Shown here: in pieces, positions 49,135-61,340 of the stretch
How the letters are laid out: each line of letters opens with the position of its first letter
How positions within the stretch are numbered: position 1 is the stretch's first letter
Source: Chamaea fasciata
Taxonomy: Eukaryota > Chordata > Aves > Passeriformes > Sylviidae
Length of the DNA stretch: 64,000 nt
Direction of reading: 5' to 3'
Assembly: GCA_029207755.1 (NCBI GenBank)
Contig: JARCOQ010000006.1
Coordinates: forward strand, 68,546,093-68,610,092
Program-made: the position numbers and the translations under genes
Notes under the pieces: generated by a model
The model's database searches: none
What the model was told of the DNA's origin: nothing
What the model saw: the letters and a program-made list of their open reading frames with translations, nothing else

Positions 49135-49481
49135 GCATTCATAGCTGGTTAGAATACATTACACACACTGCAACAAGCAGAGACACCTGCAAATGGCCCG
49201 GGATAGATGGCTCTCACAGGTGCATTCCTTCACGTAATTGCCTATTATGTGAACTCAGCACAGCTGGGGGAGCTTTCACCCCCTGCAGCACTGCTGTGCT
49301 CATCTCCAACATCACCACCGAAGGCACCAGACTGGGGCGTGGGTAATGGTTAGAACAAAACACTGCTTGGAAGAGAAGCTCTAACAGTGCACTCCATGTG
49401 CACTCTGCTACCCGACCTCCACTTAATGCATTAAACTATCTGCCAGCTGACTAACCACAATGAAAGGATAAAGCTACATTA

Positions 49482-49512
49482 AAAACAAACAAACAAACAA
49501 AACAAAACAACC
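49482..49512. repeat. (AAAC)n microsatellite
   Basis: About seven AAAC units, the last ones imperfect. Confidence 0.85.
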
Positions 49513-50349
49513 CTAAAGCCTTAACAATTCATATATCCACCAACTAAAAACGCATTAACTGCTCCTTTTCTTCAGAAAGCACTGCACAATAGGTTTCATA
49601 GACAACTGGTGTAGATAGTTGCAAACCTGCTAGACTTAAGGTAGGATTAATATGCTACTACACATAGTTGCTCCAAATTACTATCGCTGAGTTACCATTG
49701 TCCTAATAAACAGTAACAGTGGTATAGAACAAAGGGCAGAAAACCCTTCCCTGGCACTGTTACACGCATAATATTGATAAACTGAACAAATAATAAGAAA
49801 AATTCCAGTTAGTAACACAGAAATATCTGAAGACCACATTAGAAGAGAAGTTCCTTAGCACAAACATCAATGACCTGAAAGCGCAATAGGCAAATACAAA
49901 CAAAAAATGTACTACTCCAGAAACTGAGACTCAAACCTCTTAGCACAATACTGGGCAAAATTCACCTGCTTTGCAAATTACTCCACGGGACATAAATCCT
50001 TTTTTTTCCAGCTAGACAATGAGACAAGCTTCCACCCTGGGACAGAGCCTGCAACCCTTGTGCCGCCCTTTGGACCCAAACCTACCTGCTTCCCAGCACA
50101 GCAAAAACCTGTTTTTGTCCAACCCAGCCTATGAGATTGCGAGCAGAAGGAAGGGTACATGACCGTTACTTGGGCCTAAGGAACTGCAACCTGCACTCCC
50201 ATCCTGAGGGCACCTGCAGCCCAGGCCAGACACTCCTCGGCAGCCCAAAGTACAGGGAAACAATCCCTGCCCAATCAGGTAAAGCCTTCTGACCGACAAA
50301 ATCCAACCAGAGTCCCAGGGGATGAGGGGATGTCCAAGACCAGCACCCT

Positions 50350-50455
50350 GCGCCATGCCCTGAGGGCACCGCCTGCACCTGGGGCCCCGGGGGCAGCGCC
50401 CCTGCTGGTCACTCACCCCCGGCACGAAGGGCGCCGGAGTGCCGGGGAACCAAAT
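50350..50455 (-). promoter_or_regulatory. Small CpG-rich block with a minus-strand donor, possible first exon
   Basis: About nine CpG dinucleotides fall within roughly 100 bases, in a window where CpG is otherwise sparse. On the minus strand GGGG/GTGAGT occurs with the intron side at 50416-50411, so a 5' exon would lie from 50417 upward. No TATA box is visible. This could be the promoter and first exon of the minus-strand transcript suggested by the candidate exons at 34517, 26165 and 19259. It could also be a chance GC-rich patch. Confidence 0.2.
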
Positions 50456-51167
50456 GTCAGGATGAAATCCCTAACGTTCTCTTCATGCTAATACTGCAGA
50501 CTACAAACAAACTAGCCCACGACAGATTAGTTCAAATCAATAAACCAAGTGAAGGCAGTACAAAAACTGACGGAAAGGAAGCCTAAGAATGCCTTGAAGC
50601 TCTATGGCCTGGATTCACAAATGTAAATAAATAGCAAGGCATTACACATCAAGTAGAAGGCAGTCAGCAAGAGACTACTATATATTTATCCAATATTCTT
50701 TTGGCTTCAGATGATGAATTTTAAAAATGAGGAATTTCTCAATACTTGCCAATCTTAAAATTTCATGAATAAAAGAGAGCAGAACCATGGGAAAGGGGCA
50801 TTTTTCTTTTCACAAACAGCATTTCAAGTGATTGAAATGAACCTCCTCACACTGCTTATTAAAAGAAGTGCACAAAGCATTTGTAAAGTGAACTTGACAG
50901 TGCTGTAAAACAAAAATTCAAGTAAGGATTATCAGGATCCAGGATAGGCTTCTGCTCCAGAAGCTGAACCAGTCCGTGGCACAGTGTTTGAGGACAAGCC
51001 ACTGGTGACAGGCTGGGTGAGACACGCTCCTGCCCCAAGGGCACGGTGCTGTTGCCTTGCACTGTCCACACCGCCGGAATCTACAGCCCTGCAAGGTTCT
51101 GCACTGGCCTTGGCCAGGAGAGCCATCCCAAAAGGGTTCAGTAAAAGGACTAAGCAAGAGGTACAGA

Positions 51168-51414
51168 CATAGAATCCCAAAATTACGAGGTTGGAAGAGA
51201 CCTGTAAGATCACCAAGTCCAACCATCAACCCAGCACTGCCACTGTAACCCCTAAACCACATCGCCCAGTGCCAGATCTAGATGCTTCTTGAACACTTCC
51301 AGGGATGGTGAGTCCACCACCTCCCTGGGCAACCTATTCCAGTGCCTGAGCATCCAAAGAGTGAAAAAACATTTTCTAACTCCTGATCTGAATGTCCCAT
51401 TTCAACTTAGACCA
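51168..51414 (-). mobile_element. CR1 LINE, 5'-truncated 3' end
   Basis: The plus strand reads CATAGAATCCCAAAATTACG then GGTTGGAAGAGACCT, GATCACCAAGTCCAACC and ACCACATCGCCCAGTGCC. CTTCCAGGGATGGTGAGTCC, CTCCCTGGGCAACCTATTCC and AAAAAACATTTTCTAA follow. This is the familiar reverse complement of the avian CR1 3'UTR, so the element is on the minus strand with its 3' end at about 51168. It is a typical short 5'-truncated insertion of under 250 bp. The 8-bp CR1 tail repeat (ATTCTATG-type) is down to about one unit. No coding part remains. Confidence 0.93.
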
Positions 51415-52528
51415 TGATAAACACACAAACTGCTTCCACAGCAGAGGTCACCTCCTAAAGACTGGCGGAGTCACACCAGACTGACAGCAGTGTGCAGTTC
51501 CAGCATATAGAGACACTTCCCAGAATGACACAGGGGCATATGGCCCTCGGATGAGCTGTGCTGGGTGCCAGGGGGTGCCAAGTGCAGGCCCTCGGCCCAC
51601 ATGTGCCAGGTGCCAGCAGCTCCCGATGGGCCCACAGCACCGCTTTCATGCCTGGAGCTGCTGGATCAGCACTGGGGCTCTGGAGCAGAACACTCTCAGG
51701 AGTTAGTGCAGATCCAAAACTTGTGAGAGGAGCAGATGATGGGGGTCAGGGCGTGCCTGGCTGTGCCAGCACCACGGCACGAGCCAAGCTGTCCAACTGA
51801 CTGCAGGACGCCTGAACCAGGCTGTCACTCTGGGAACAGCAGGAGTGCCACGGCTGATGGAAAACGCAGACAGGAGGGGGCATGCCAAGACCTATGGAGT
51901 CAAGGGAAGGGATGGACACAGGAGCAGTGGGCGGTGCAGGAGGTTTATGTGAGGGATGTCATCAGCTCCACCAGCTATTTTTTTCTTCTGAACCCCTAAC
52001 CTGAAATGTTCATCTCTGGTTTCACCTTTCTAATTTAGGGCCCATTACCTCAAACACACTGTCATCTTGCCTTCTTGGTGCTCACAAGTGCTTTCTCTTT
52101 AAAAAGCCCAAGTGACTCCCTGCAGACTATCTGTCAGCAGCACAGGGAACATCAATCCCAGGCTCTGCAAGAATGTCCAAGTCTCACAGTACAGCAACTC
52201 CCTCAGTCGAGGCATTTCTCTGAGCCTTATCCCATCCTGCAGGCTGACCACAAAGGCTGAATTTACATAGCTGGCATTATATCCTAATTACGTAGATTAA
52301 GTTTCCTTTGGGTTCACTGCAATGAAGCAGCCTTAAATTTTATCAGGGGATTGTTTCTTCACCTTAAAAATTATCCAGGATTTTCTAAAAGGACAGAAGT
52401 GACAGCAGGAATTCCTTTTTTTAAACTCATCAGAATTAGGATTGAGACTTCAGCACTAATGGCATATGATATAGTTTCAACTATGCATTCCATACGCTCT
52501 AATTCCACTGCCTAATCCTGTCCAAATA

Positions 52529-52570
52529 TTAAAAAAAACAAACCCAAAAAACCACAAACAAACAAAATAA
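52529..52570. repeat. A/C-rich low-complexity tract
   Basis: A8 followed by CAAACCC, AAAAAACC and (CAAA)n units over about 40 bases. Confidence 0.8.
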
Positions 52571-53201
52571 AGTTGTCAATCTTCCATGAACTAATATTTC
52601 ACTTGATCAACAATATTGTTCTTTAATGCTAGAATTAAATAGTTATTTGAAATAGCTTTGGAAAAATCATTAGAATCTTGAAGTCCATGGATTTGAACAG
52701 TCACAAGCTGTACAATCAAAAGGCATGGAGGAGTTTACTTCCTTCGGCCAGCTGAAAATCAGGTTTCCAGCTAACTTCCAACATTATCAGAGAAAAGGGG
52801 AGAAAGAGGGGTAGAGCCTAGAGCCCCACTGAACTGCACACCAAAACTACTGTTCCATCAGCTGAGAGCAGGATTTGGTCCTAAACATTTCTGGGAAACC
52901 ATACGAATTCTTAAATTTTTCCATCCCCTAGCAAAGTATTAGATTTCTTTTCTTTTCCTTCCATGTAATTAAATTCTCACCAGTCAAAGAGGGCACAAGA
53001 GCAATCTGTATAAGAGCAGTCCTCAGAAAAAGGATCTGACCCATCCTCACTCTCTCCTGCACAGCAGCTGGGGTTTAATTGGGTTACTGGAAAGTATGCA
53101 TTCAAACTAGAGAGATCATATTTCTGATCAAGCCTTTAAAATTCCTGCAAATAAGACAATAAATATTTTGCATGAAGCATAAACTGGTGCCAAGCCATTT
53201 T

Positions 53202-53307
53202 ACACACACACACGCAAACACACACACGCACACACACAAAAAAAACCCACAAAAAACCCCCCAAAACCCCAAACAAACAAACAAACAAACAAACAAACAA
53301 ACAAACA
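53202..53307. repeat. (AC)n then (AAAC)n compound microsatellite
   Basis: An (AC)n array with occasional GC steps (53202-53238) passes into A/C-rich sequence with C runs. It ends in nine to ten AAAC units (53271-53307). Over 100 bases lack T. Likely polymorphic in length. Confidence 0.92.
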
Positions 53308-53682
53308 CACCAGAGCAAATAAGCAAACACTGCTGCATGCTGGTCTCCTGCCTTAGAACCTGTTTCATGGGATGCTGCTCTTATAGTCCCTGACCTCTTA
53401 GCAAAGGGCTTGGCCCTGGCTTTCACTGCTGAATATTATTTCTCTTGGGAATGAGAAATGATGACACTGAAGTGATAGGAAAAATATTTATGACTTAGGA
53501 GGGTGACTACAAGAGGGTTTGAAGCACTTTTCCCCTTTTAAACTTTTAAGTCCAGGGAAGGAAAATTACAGACCAAGTCTTCTTAAACCCTATGAAGTCT
53601 GAAAGAATCGTTTTATCCTATTTTACTCTTACCAACAGCAAACACACCCTAAGGTGTTCAAGACCCACCCACCACCAAGTTC

Positions 53683-53720
53683 TCATGGCTAATTTAAAAA
53701 ATCATGGCTAATTTAAAAAA
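53683..53720. repeat. 19-bp tandem duplication
   Basis: The unit TCATGGCTAATTTAAAAAA occurs twice, back to back and identical, at 53683-53701 and 53702-53720. Identity suggests a recent slippage event. Confidence 0.9.
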
Positions 53721-55073
53721 CACAAATCTGTGTTTAAAATTTTATCGTGACCATGGAGTGTCTGGAGAGCCTGAGTGTGCTGAGCATTGTGTGAACATTG
53801 CAGACTACCTCCTCCACAGAAACTTCCGAAAATAGGAAGGCTGGAACAGGGTGAATTTGCCCAGGCTTGTCCTCTCACCACTTTGCTATTTCCAAGAGAA
53901 TAATACACAGTTCCTACCTTCCCTCTGCTTGTTTGCTGGCTGTCCTACAAGGTACTGCCCAGAAGTTAGAGGATGTACTCCAACTTCCACAGCCACCTCC
54001 ACACAGGACAAATCAGGACCAAATGTACTTATCGAAATATCACACATGGATTCTTCTGACTTCCTCAAGGAAGGAACCAGAGTAAAGGTCCAAGTTCAGC
54101 TATTAGCAATCATCTTGGAAGGTTTTCCAATTTAAGGGGGCTAGAAGGAAAGCAAAGCCATGTTTATTGGCACTGTCACCAGTGGACAAGGTCCACATGC
54201 CATTGAGGCCACGGTTACACAAGAACAATTACATCACTTGCTTGACAACATTTGTGATGGCACCTTGGGGCTAAACCAGTTTGAACACCTCTCTTGAAAA
54301 CATGAGGGAACAGAGCCATAGGAAATGAAGTTTGAAAACCCAAATTTATCAGCAAACAGCGGTGTCCTGGAGACTGGGTTGTCGAGCTGAGGGATAAAGC
54401 CATGTCACTGTTTGTCACGGGTTCCTGCAGTGTGCACAGAGCTCAGCTGCACAGTGATGCCAACACCCACTTATGACACACCTGGAGATATTTACATATA
54501 ATCCTTCCCAGTGTTCCTGCCCTTTCCAGGCCAAGGCAAGGCAGGTACTCACACAGTGGCCATATCACCAAGTAGAGAACATTCCAGGCAAGTGCCTGTG
54601 TTCAAACACCTGGGAACTGGGATTCTGATGGACAATATATACAACACCTTGTCCCAAGCTGGCACCCAGGTGCCTTGTTCTGGCACACCACCCTTGCAGA
54701 GAACAGCACTGCAAAACCTCAGGATGCTTTCCTCCTTTGCCAGGGAAAATGGGCAATGTGCATTCAGCAGCAGTGAAGGAGTTATTAGAAACAGAGATTG
54801 GGGGCTGAGGAGGGAACACTGGGCACAGGATCCTGTCTGTGTACCTGCATTTGCACCCATGGCCCACACAGTGAGTGTCACCCAGTCATTCACTCACTGA
54901 GCTTCAGCATCTCTCATTGAAGCTGCCAGCAAGTGTCCCAAAGACGGTAATAGTTTTGGTCAAAAGGACTGAGTTCACAAAGAAAAGTCACTATTTTCTT
55001 CACTCTTTCAGTTCCATTGATTATTATGATTAAAGGAAAAAAGGAGAGGAAAAAGAAACCCAAACCAAAATAA

Positions 55074-55105
55074 TTTCAACACCAAGACCTTTCAACACCA
55101 AGACC
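55074..55105. repeat. 16-bp tandem duplication
   Basis: TTTCAACACCAAGACC at 55074-55089 is repeated exactly at 55090-55105. Confidence 0.9.
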
Positions 55106-55180
55106 CAGCTCTAAGCTACTGAGCTCCCCAGCACGACTTGCACACTGCCTCATTCTGAGACTCCAGCATACAGCGCTGGC

Positions 55181-55207
55181 AGAGTGTCAGGGAGTTTCTG
55201 ACACTCT
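55181..55207. repeat. Perfect 10-bp inverted repeat, 7-base loop
   Basis: AGAGTGTCAG (55181-55190) and its exact complement CTGACACTCT (55198-55207) flank GGAGTTT. It would form a short stable hairpin. The stem is too short for a microRNA precursor and no T tract follows. Confidence 0.8.
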
Positions 55208-57271
55208 CCGTGACCAAAGAACCTGTGGCCCAGGTAACTGTTGTGTTTCCTTCACATTTGAAATCACACATAACTGCAGCAGAACCAAGTGCCCTGGACA
55301 GTGTTCATTCCAGGACACCTCATTGGGGATATTTTGCCTAATTAAATACACTCCATTCTCCATAGAACAGCAGATCTCTTGGTGCTGGAGAAATTATATA
55401 ATTTCTTTTCAGTGAGATTGTCATGCTTTTCCAAGAATGTAAATTAATTCCCGCAGGGAAGGAGAGCAATGTCTGGCCCAAAGAGTGCTATTTGTCATGA
55501 TCAGCTCTCCTTGCTGTCTCACAGTTGTTCCTGCACAAAATCTGATGTGGCAGCTTGTTTGAAACTTGTTTATCAGGAAGGGGTCATAAGCTCGGCACTG
55601 TTCAGAACAGGTCAGGCATCTGATAAAAGGGTGAAAAAACTGAAATGCTTCACATGCATCTCTGAGACAGAAGCTTGATGAGGAGAGAGAGCTTGTTGTA
55701 GAAGAATGTTGCAAAGTACCTCACACAGCAGGCAGCAGCAGACTACAGGACTGATTAGAGCAGGGGAAGATTAAATAATTGTGCTCTGGGCATTAAAAAA
55801 TAGTCAGTATTGTTCTTCTGTACTTCAGGACAGGTTGATGCTGGAAGTAAGCCCCTCTCTAAGAGGGAGTTAATATGAAACTGTGCCAGCCCTGAAGAAC
55901 AGACGAGGAGAAAGGAAAACATCTTGAAATGATCTGCAAAACAAAGGAGAGGCAGATCATCTGCTTATCCCTGATCTTGTACCACCCCAGTGGCTGAATT
56001 CCCATGTCCTGAGCCCCAGATCTGTGACTGTTTCCCCAAGGTCTTCCTTCCATCTGTTGTGCTTTTTGCAGTGTGTGGGGGAAAAGAAATCCAGGGCTTT
56101 GCTATGTTAGGCATTGTTGCTCTTACACATTCCTGTCAGCTCCGTATCAGCTGTGCTGTCCCAAGCTTTAGAGGCCACAGCTTGGTGACATAATCAGGCT
56201 GCTCTCACCACTGTTGAACTGGAGCTGTCATGCACTCCAAAAGTACCAGGCAAACAGCCATGTGCTTCCTCTCTTCCTCTCACTCGGCCCTTCTTATTCC
56301 AACTTCATTGTGACGCTATTCCTGAGAGCAGCGTGAAAAGAGAAATTCCTTGTTATCTGCAGTGCTAATATAACACAGTTTTCTTCTTGCCAACCTTACA
56401 CACTCTCCTGGTCAAACCCTGAAATGTTCTCCCGGGGGACTCAGAGTTATTTGCATCTGGGATGGAACAGCCATTTCAGAGCCCCCTGTAAATGCTGAAA
56501 TAACTGCAAATTAGGAAAAAAATAACTTCCTGATTTTCCAAAAAGAAGAAAATGCTTAGAAAACAGAGTGGGGAGAAATGAAATAAAACATGAGAAATCA
56601 AAGTTGTCTGAGAGGCATGAAACTTCACTTCAAAAGCAAAATCTGATTAATCTTTCAAGGATGATTTCCTGATCAACAGCTGCACAGAGAAGGGATGGCA
56701 CAAGTTAACAAGCACAAGGGTGTGGTCCTTTGCTGCACTTTCCTTGGGAAGCTTTGCAGCACTTCCCAGAATCTCCTAGGGCAGTCCCCTCCAGGAGCTG
56801 AGCTCAGCACAGTGTGCCCACAGGATTACTGAATCAGCAAAGGTCGTCCAGGAGCTCTGACCCTGCATTCCTCAAACTTCTCTCACTCCTTAGACTATTA
56901 TGTCCCTCTCACCTAGAGAGCACCAAATAAATCTCTCCAGCTGTTAACAGGCTCTTGCTAAGAGTTCCCTGGAGCATGAGATGCTACTTTGTTTAGAGTA
57001 CACCAGCCTCAACTGTACTATAACCCAACCACTCCTCTGGTGAGAGCCTAGAGCTGACAGCAGGGACCTCCGGCCCCCCTGCTGCCCTGCAGGTGTGACA
57101 GGAATAAACCCCCAGACCTGTGGTCTGGTCTGTACAGTTCCACACAGGAGCTGGCAGATACCATTTATGCCACTTAAAGTACAATTCTTGTGCATTACCA
57201 GCCAGGCTTCCAGCATGCAAAGCACTGGAAAACAGGGAATTTTTAACAGATACTTAGAAGTCCTCAGGTAT

Positions 57272-57301
57272 ATAATAAATGCCTCAGGAGGCATTTATTA
57301 T
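57272..57301. repeat. Near-perfect 30-bp palindrome (14-bp arms)
   Basis: The arms ATAATAAATGCCTC (57272-57285) and GAGGCATTTATTAT (57288-57301) are exact reverse complements around a two-base centre, AG. It is isolated, with no flanking duplication or transposase sequence noted. Confidence 0.9.
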
Positions 57302-57402
57302 TAAGAAACCAGAAAGTCATGAGAAGCCCAAGTAAGGCAATAATGCTGCTTCTGACACATGTTTTGCCTGCAGCCTTCAACACAGTGATTCTGAAAAAAC
57401 AG

Positions 57403-57440
57403 CCAACCAACCAACCAACCAACCAACTAACCAACTGACC
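57403..57440. repeat. (CCAA)n microsatellite
   Basis: Six perfect CCAA units followed by degenerate CTAACCAACTGACC. Confidence 0.9.
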
Positions 57441-57889
57441 AAATCAGCATCCCACACAGCTCCTCACCTCTTACAGTGCTGCACTTAGCTCTGGGCCGAG
57501 CACAGCTCTGGCCTGATAAGCACCCCAAACATCTCCTCTTTAGCTACACTCCAGCCTGAGCAGGTTTTTTGTAGAGTAACAACAGATCAGTGTTGACTGC
57601 AGAAATTACAAAGGTTCCTAAGCAGAATCACCTTTTGAAAAAAAAACAACCAAAAAGTGTTCTACCCTAAAATTAAGGTGCAAGGCGCTGACAAAGTGAG
57701 GAGGACACAGGAGAATTGCAGTCCCTCATGCTTTTCCCTTCTGCTCTTTAGAACCACTTGAAAGACTTCCTCCTGCTGCCCTAGTTAGGACACTGCTCTC
57801 TCATGCACTCTCACACTCCCTCTGTCTCCCCATGCAGTCTCCAGCAAAATGTCAGAGGAAAAGAAAAGTGACAAGCTCCTAAGAAACTG

Positions 57890-58240
57890 AATAGCTCATT
57901 CTGTTTGAATATCGCATTAACCCAAAGCTCTGCTGCTTCATTTGTCAGCTTTTTCAGCACTCTCCATCTCTGCAGCCCCCCTGACCCGGGCGCTCTGATT
58001 AGCCATGATCAATGTGCACATTTGTGGGAGCTCTGTGCTCACTGCTGGACCCTCGGCCTCACCCACTCATGCAGATAATAACAGCACTTCGAGTCACTTG
58101 CCCATAACTCCAAGCTTCATTAAACAGGGGGGATGTCACCAAAAGTCCCTTTAACTGTCTTTTCGTTTGCCCGTAAGGGAAAAATTGACAGTGCTGAAAA
58201 ATGGGATTTGGAATATAAATAACCCCTGGTTTGGGCGTTG
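57890..58240. promoter_or_regulatory. Possible conserved noncoding element
   Basis: Repeat-free block with TGATTAG (57996-58002) and GATCAATGTGCACA just after it. TGTCAGCTTT, GCATTAACCC and GGAATATAAATAACCCC further on also look like dense factor-binding sequence. The call is by composition only. Confidence 0.22.
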
Positions 58241-59799
58241 CAGTGAATGTTTGCAGTTGCCTGAGCCCCTGTGCAGGAGCCTACTTGCTAGCATGGGTGG
58301 GAGGAGAGGTGGCTGTGCAGAGTGGGGAGACTGCACAGAACCAGCCCTCGAGTCAGGAACAGCTTCCAAAGGAATGGTTTTCCCTGCACAGAGCAGGCTC
58401 TGGGCAGAGAGTCCTGTCAGTCACCTCTGCTGCTGACTGGCACACTGTTTTCCATCTACCCTAAAAATGAAATAGAAGTCTGATGGAGCATCAAGGAGAC
58501 AAAAAGGTAGAAGAAACTAGGTATTTACTCAAAGCAATGAAACCCAAACCCCACAACTTCCAAACCCAATCCTTTGCATTTCCAGGCCATGCCAGATATT
58601 TCCCTGACAGCCTGTTCAGAGAGGTCTGAACCCCATTTACAGTACAGAACTATACAACTACTTCTTATCTGCCCCCTTAGGATGTCCAAGACTGTTCTCA
58701 TCTGATCCCTGAGGAACTTTCTACAGACCTCTGTACAGATCATCCCTCCACTCCCTCAGTGGGTCTGAGCCAGGAGTGTCTTCCAACAGAGCCTTAGGGA
58801 GAGCCCTGCACCCCTTCCATCCCCCATGAACGTCTCCAATAGATCCTCCCATACACTTCAGCCAAGCGTTGTGTTTGTCCTATTACAGCACATTCCATGA
58901 TGCAGCCAGGCTCCCAGTGATTTCCATGGACTCCAGAGCAGGTTCAGCAGTGTCACCTCTGCTGGGAAGAGCTACAGATTCAGGGCAAACAGGACCCCCT
59001 CCCTTTGGGAGACTCCTGACCCCAGACAGAATTTCCCTTGCCTCCAGAGCACGGCCTGCAGAATGAGCCACTGTCTTTAAAACAAACACTCCAACATCGT
59101 GCTTCTCATTAGCCCCAGACTTTTGTCCCCTTATTCATGGGAAGGAGGACCCTCGCCACTGAGCAGTCGTTCCAGTCCTCTCCCTGAATAGGGTCTTGTT
59201 TCTCTGCCAGAGCCCGCAGCTCTGCTGGGCTGAACTCCCCAAACTGCAGCAATTATTCTGGCTGAAACAAGACACAGAGCACATCGGGATCAGGCCACAA
59301 AGACTCCAATAAAGGCAACAAGCACATAATAAGGCCCTATGACAACTGATCCTTACAAAAGGCTGTCCTTACAGAGTGATGTATGGCAAGAGTTTTCAGC
59401 CTGGTGCTCTCTGCTTTATCCGGATCCAGTCAGCCCTGAAGCTGAGATGATTTCTGTGCTTTGCTCTTGTTTTCTCCCTCCCAGCAGTACTGCCCACGGG
59501 ACAAGGGACAGACTGACAGAGGCCAACAGCCTCAGCGGGGACACTTCTATCCCAAACTTGCCCCTCCTGTCCTGCTGTAAAAGTCAGGGAAGATCTGAAA
59601 GGAGGAGCAAGTGGGAGGAAAGGAATGCTGGACACACATAAAAAGAGGGAGCAATAAAGATGACATGCTTGTGCTGTTTGAGGGAAGGCAGCCTGAATAT
59701 GCAATGGGAATGCAGCCTGAACCCCAACACCTGCTGGATGTAATGGACTCTGAAGTGTTGTTTCAGAATTAATCAAGTCATTTAAAATCATAGCTGTAG

Positions 59800-60190
59800 T
59801 CTCCATTCACTACTCCTGTGCATAAACGCACTGATCCCAATACTCATCCATGTCGGGTGACTTGAGCAATATATCACCATAATTGCCATTTTAGGGCTGC
59901 AAATTGGAGCTAAAATAACCAGATGCAAAAGAGATGGCCATATCGTACTCTCAAGATGGATCTACAAAGTTCAAGGAGAGTTCAAGCATGGAAGAGGCAA
60001 TAGAGAGGGGTCAAGTGTAAGGAGATTGTTCATGTTCAAGAGGAATTAACTTTACAAATATATTGTTTCTGAGGTGGTAATTGTACCATCTTACAGCTAT
60101 TCATACCTCATTGAATCTTTGCATTCTTTTCAGCCATTAGAGTGAGTTCTTTGTTGAAATAAATTTGATTTTGACAAAATATTCTATTTT
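59800..60190. promoter_or_regulatory. Possible conserved noncoding element
   Basis: AT-rich, repeat-free block with CATAATTGCC, GGTAATTGTACC, GGAGCTAAAATAACC and GAAATAAATTTGATTTTGAC words. No open frame of note. The call is by composition only. Confidence 0.2.
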
Positions 60191-61079
60191 AAAACTACAG
60201 CTAATTTCCCCAAGATTTTCTGCTTTAAAATAATTCCTTCTGAAACCCCAGAGTACAGAACCAGGTATGAGATGTTCAAACTACAGGCTTAGTACCCATG
60301 AGAGTAAGTGAACTCAGAGCTTGAGATCTCATCAAAAGAGCCTTTAGAGTGCTGTTCTCACCCAAAATAATACAGTGTGGCTGTGGGCCTGGTCTGGAAG
60401 CTTCAAAGTATTCAAACACTTCAGCTACCATGGTTAGCAACACAGAAATGCCTTTCAGCAGTCAAGGGTAGTATTTTCCATGAAACCTGATGAACAAAAG
60501 TTCACAAAAAGAGCCAAGTCAGTTGTTCTCTGAAGAAATCAAGTGACAGAGCATTGAGAGCATCAAGGCAGAGACCGTAAGAGCAGGAACAAACTGTCCT
60601 GCCTTGTTTGGCTGAGGTTTACAGCCAGGTGACGCCCCACAGTAATACAAGCACTCCTACCCTCAGAAGACAGCAGTCCTACACACCTCTGCAAACCAAA
60701 ACAAAAGGCATTCCAATCAGCTGTAGGGCAGGAGCCTATGGAACTTTTAAGCCTCTCATCAGCACTAGTTTAAGAAATTGCTCATATTTTATGCTTTAGC
60801 TTCAAGTGAGCCCATTAATTGTGTTTCTCTTCCCAGCTTCAAATTGCACCATTTAAAGTCTGATTCCAGCTTATTGCTGAACCACTCCCAAACCTCAGAA
60901 TTACTGGCAGCATCTAGTAAGCCACCTGGACAGCCAGAGATGCTGTGCACTTCCCATTGTTCCTGTAAGGCTGGGCAAGTCTCCCCTGCAAAGCTGTGAT
61001 TCCAGCGTGCTGCTGGCTACACCCCCAGCAGACAAAGGGGCAGCTTCCAGCCCTGTAAATCAGCCTAGCACCATTGTGC

Positions 61080-61340
61080 AGGGAGAGCCATGCTAATTCA
61101 TCCTGCGAGAAGCCAGTGACCTGAGCCCTCCCCACAATGGCAGTACAGAGAGCTAATGTGCTATGGGTTACTTGGTAATTCCTGCAGCATAATTGGCCAA
61201 CATGGAAACGGTAGCAATGATTGAAGTTCATAACTAATTGCAGCCATTACAGAGACAGCATTATTTATGATTAACTGCATGTAGTAAACCTGATTCCAAT
61301 TTCACTCACATCACATTCCAGGCAGTTGTTTGACTGGTAG
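61080..61340. promoter_or_regulatory. TAAT-rich block, probable enhancer-like element
   Basis: Five homeodomain-type TAAT cores lie within about 145 bases: TAATT at 61094, TAAT at 61154, TAATT at 61176, TAATTGG at 61190 and TAATT at 61235. A TTGGCCAA NFI-like word overlaps the fourth, and TTATTTATGATTAA follows. Clusters like this are common in developmental enhancers. Whether it is conserved cannot be judged here. Confidence 0.28.

Larger units (their letters stand above)
49135..51167. other. Noncoding with a small CpG-rich block
   Basis: About 2 kb between the second LTR and the CR1 copy. It has an (AAAC)n run at 49482-49512 and a CpG-rich block at 50350-50455. No complete gene was recognised. 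Confidence 0.5.
51415..57271. other. Noncoding, single-copy
   Basis: About 5.9 kb with A-rich tracts (52529, 53202-53307), two short tandem duplications (53683 and 55074) and one 10-bp-arm hairpin (55181). Open frames of about 100-130 codons at 54511-54900 occur on both strands without codon bias. No gene was recognised. Confidence 0.5.

Noticed and set aside
53271..53307. Regular short repeats considered as a CRISPR-like array
   Set aside because: They are contiguous 4-base units without spacers, that is, a microsatellite in a eukaryotic genome.
55181..55207. Hairpin considered as a microRNA precursor or terminator
   Set aside because: The stem is only 10 bp, far too short for a precursor, and bacterial terminators do not apply here.
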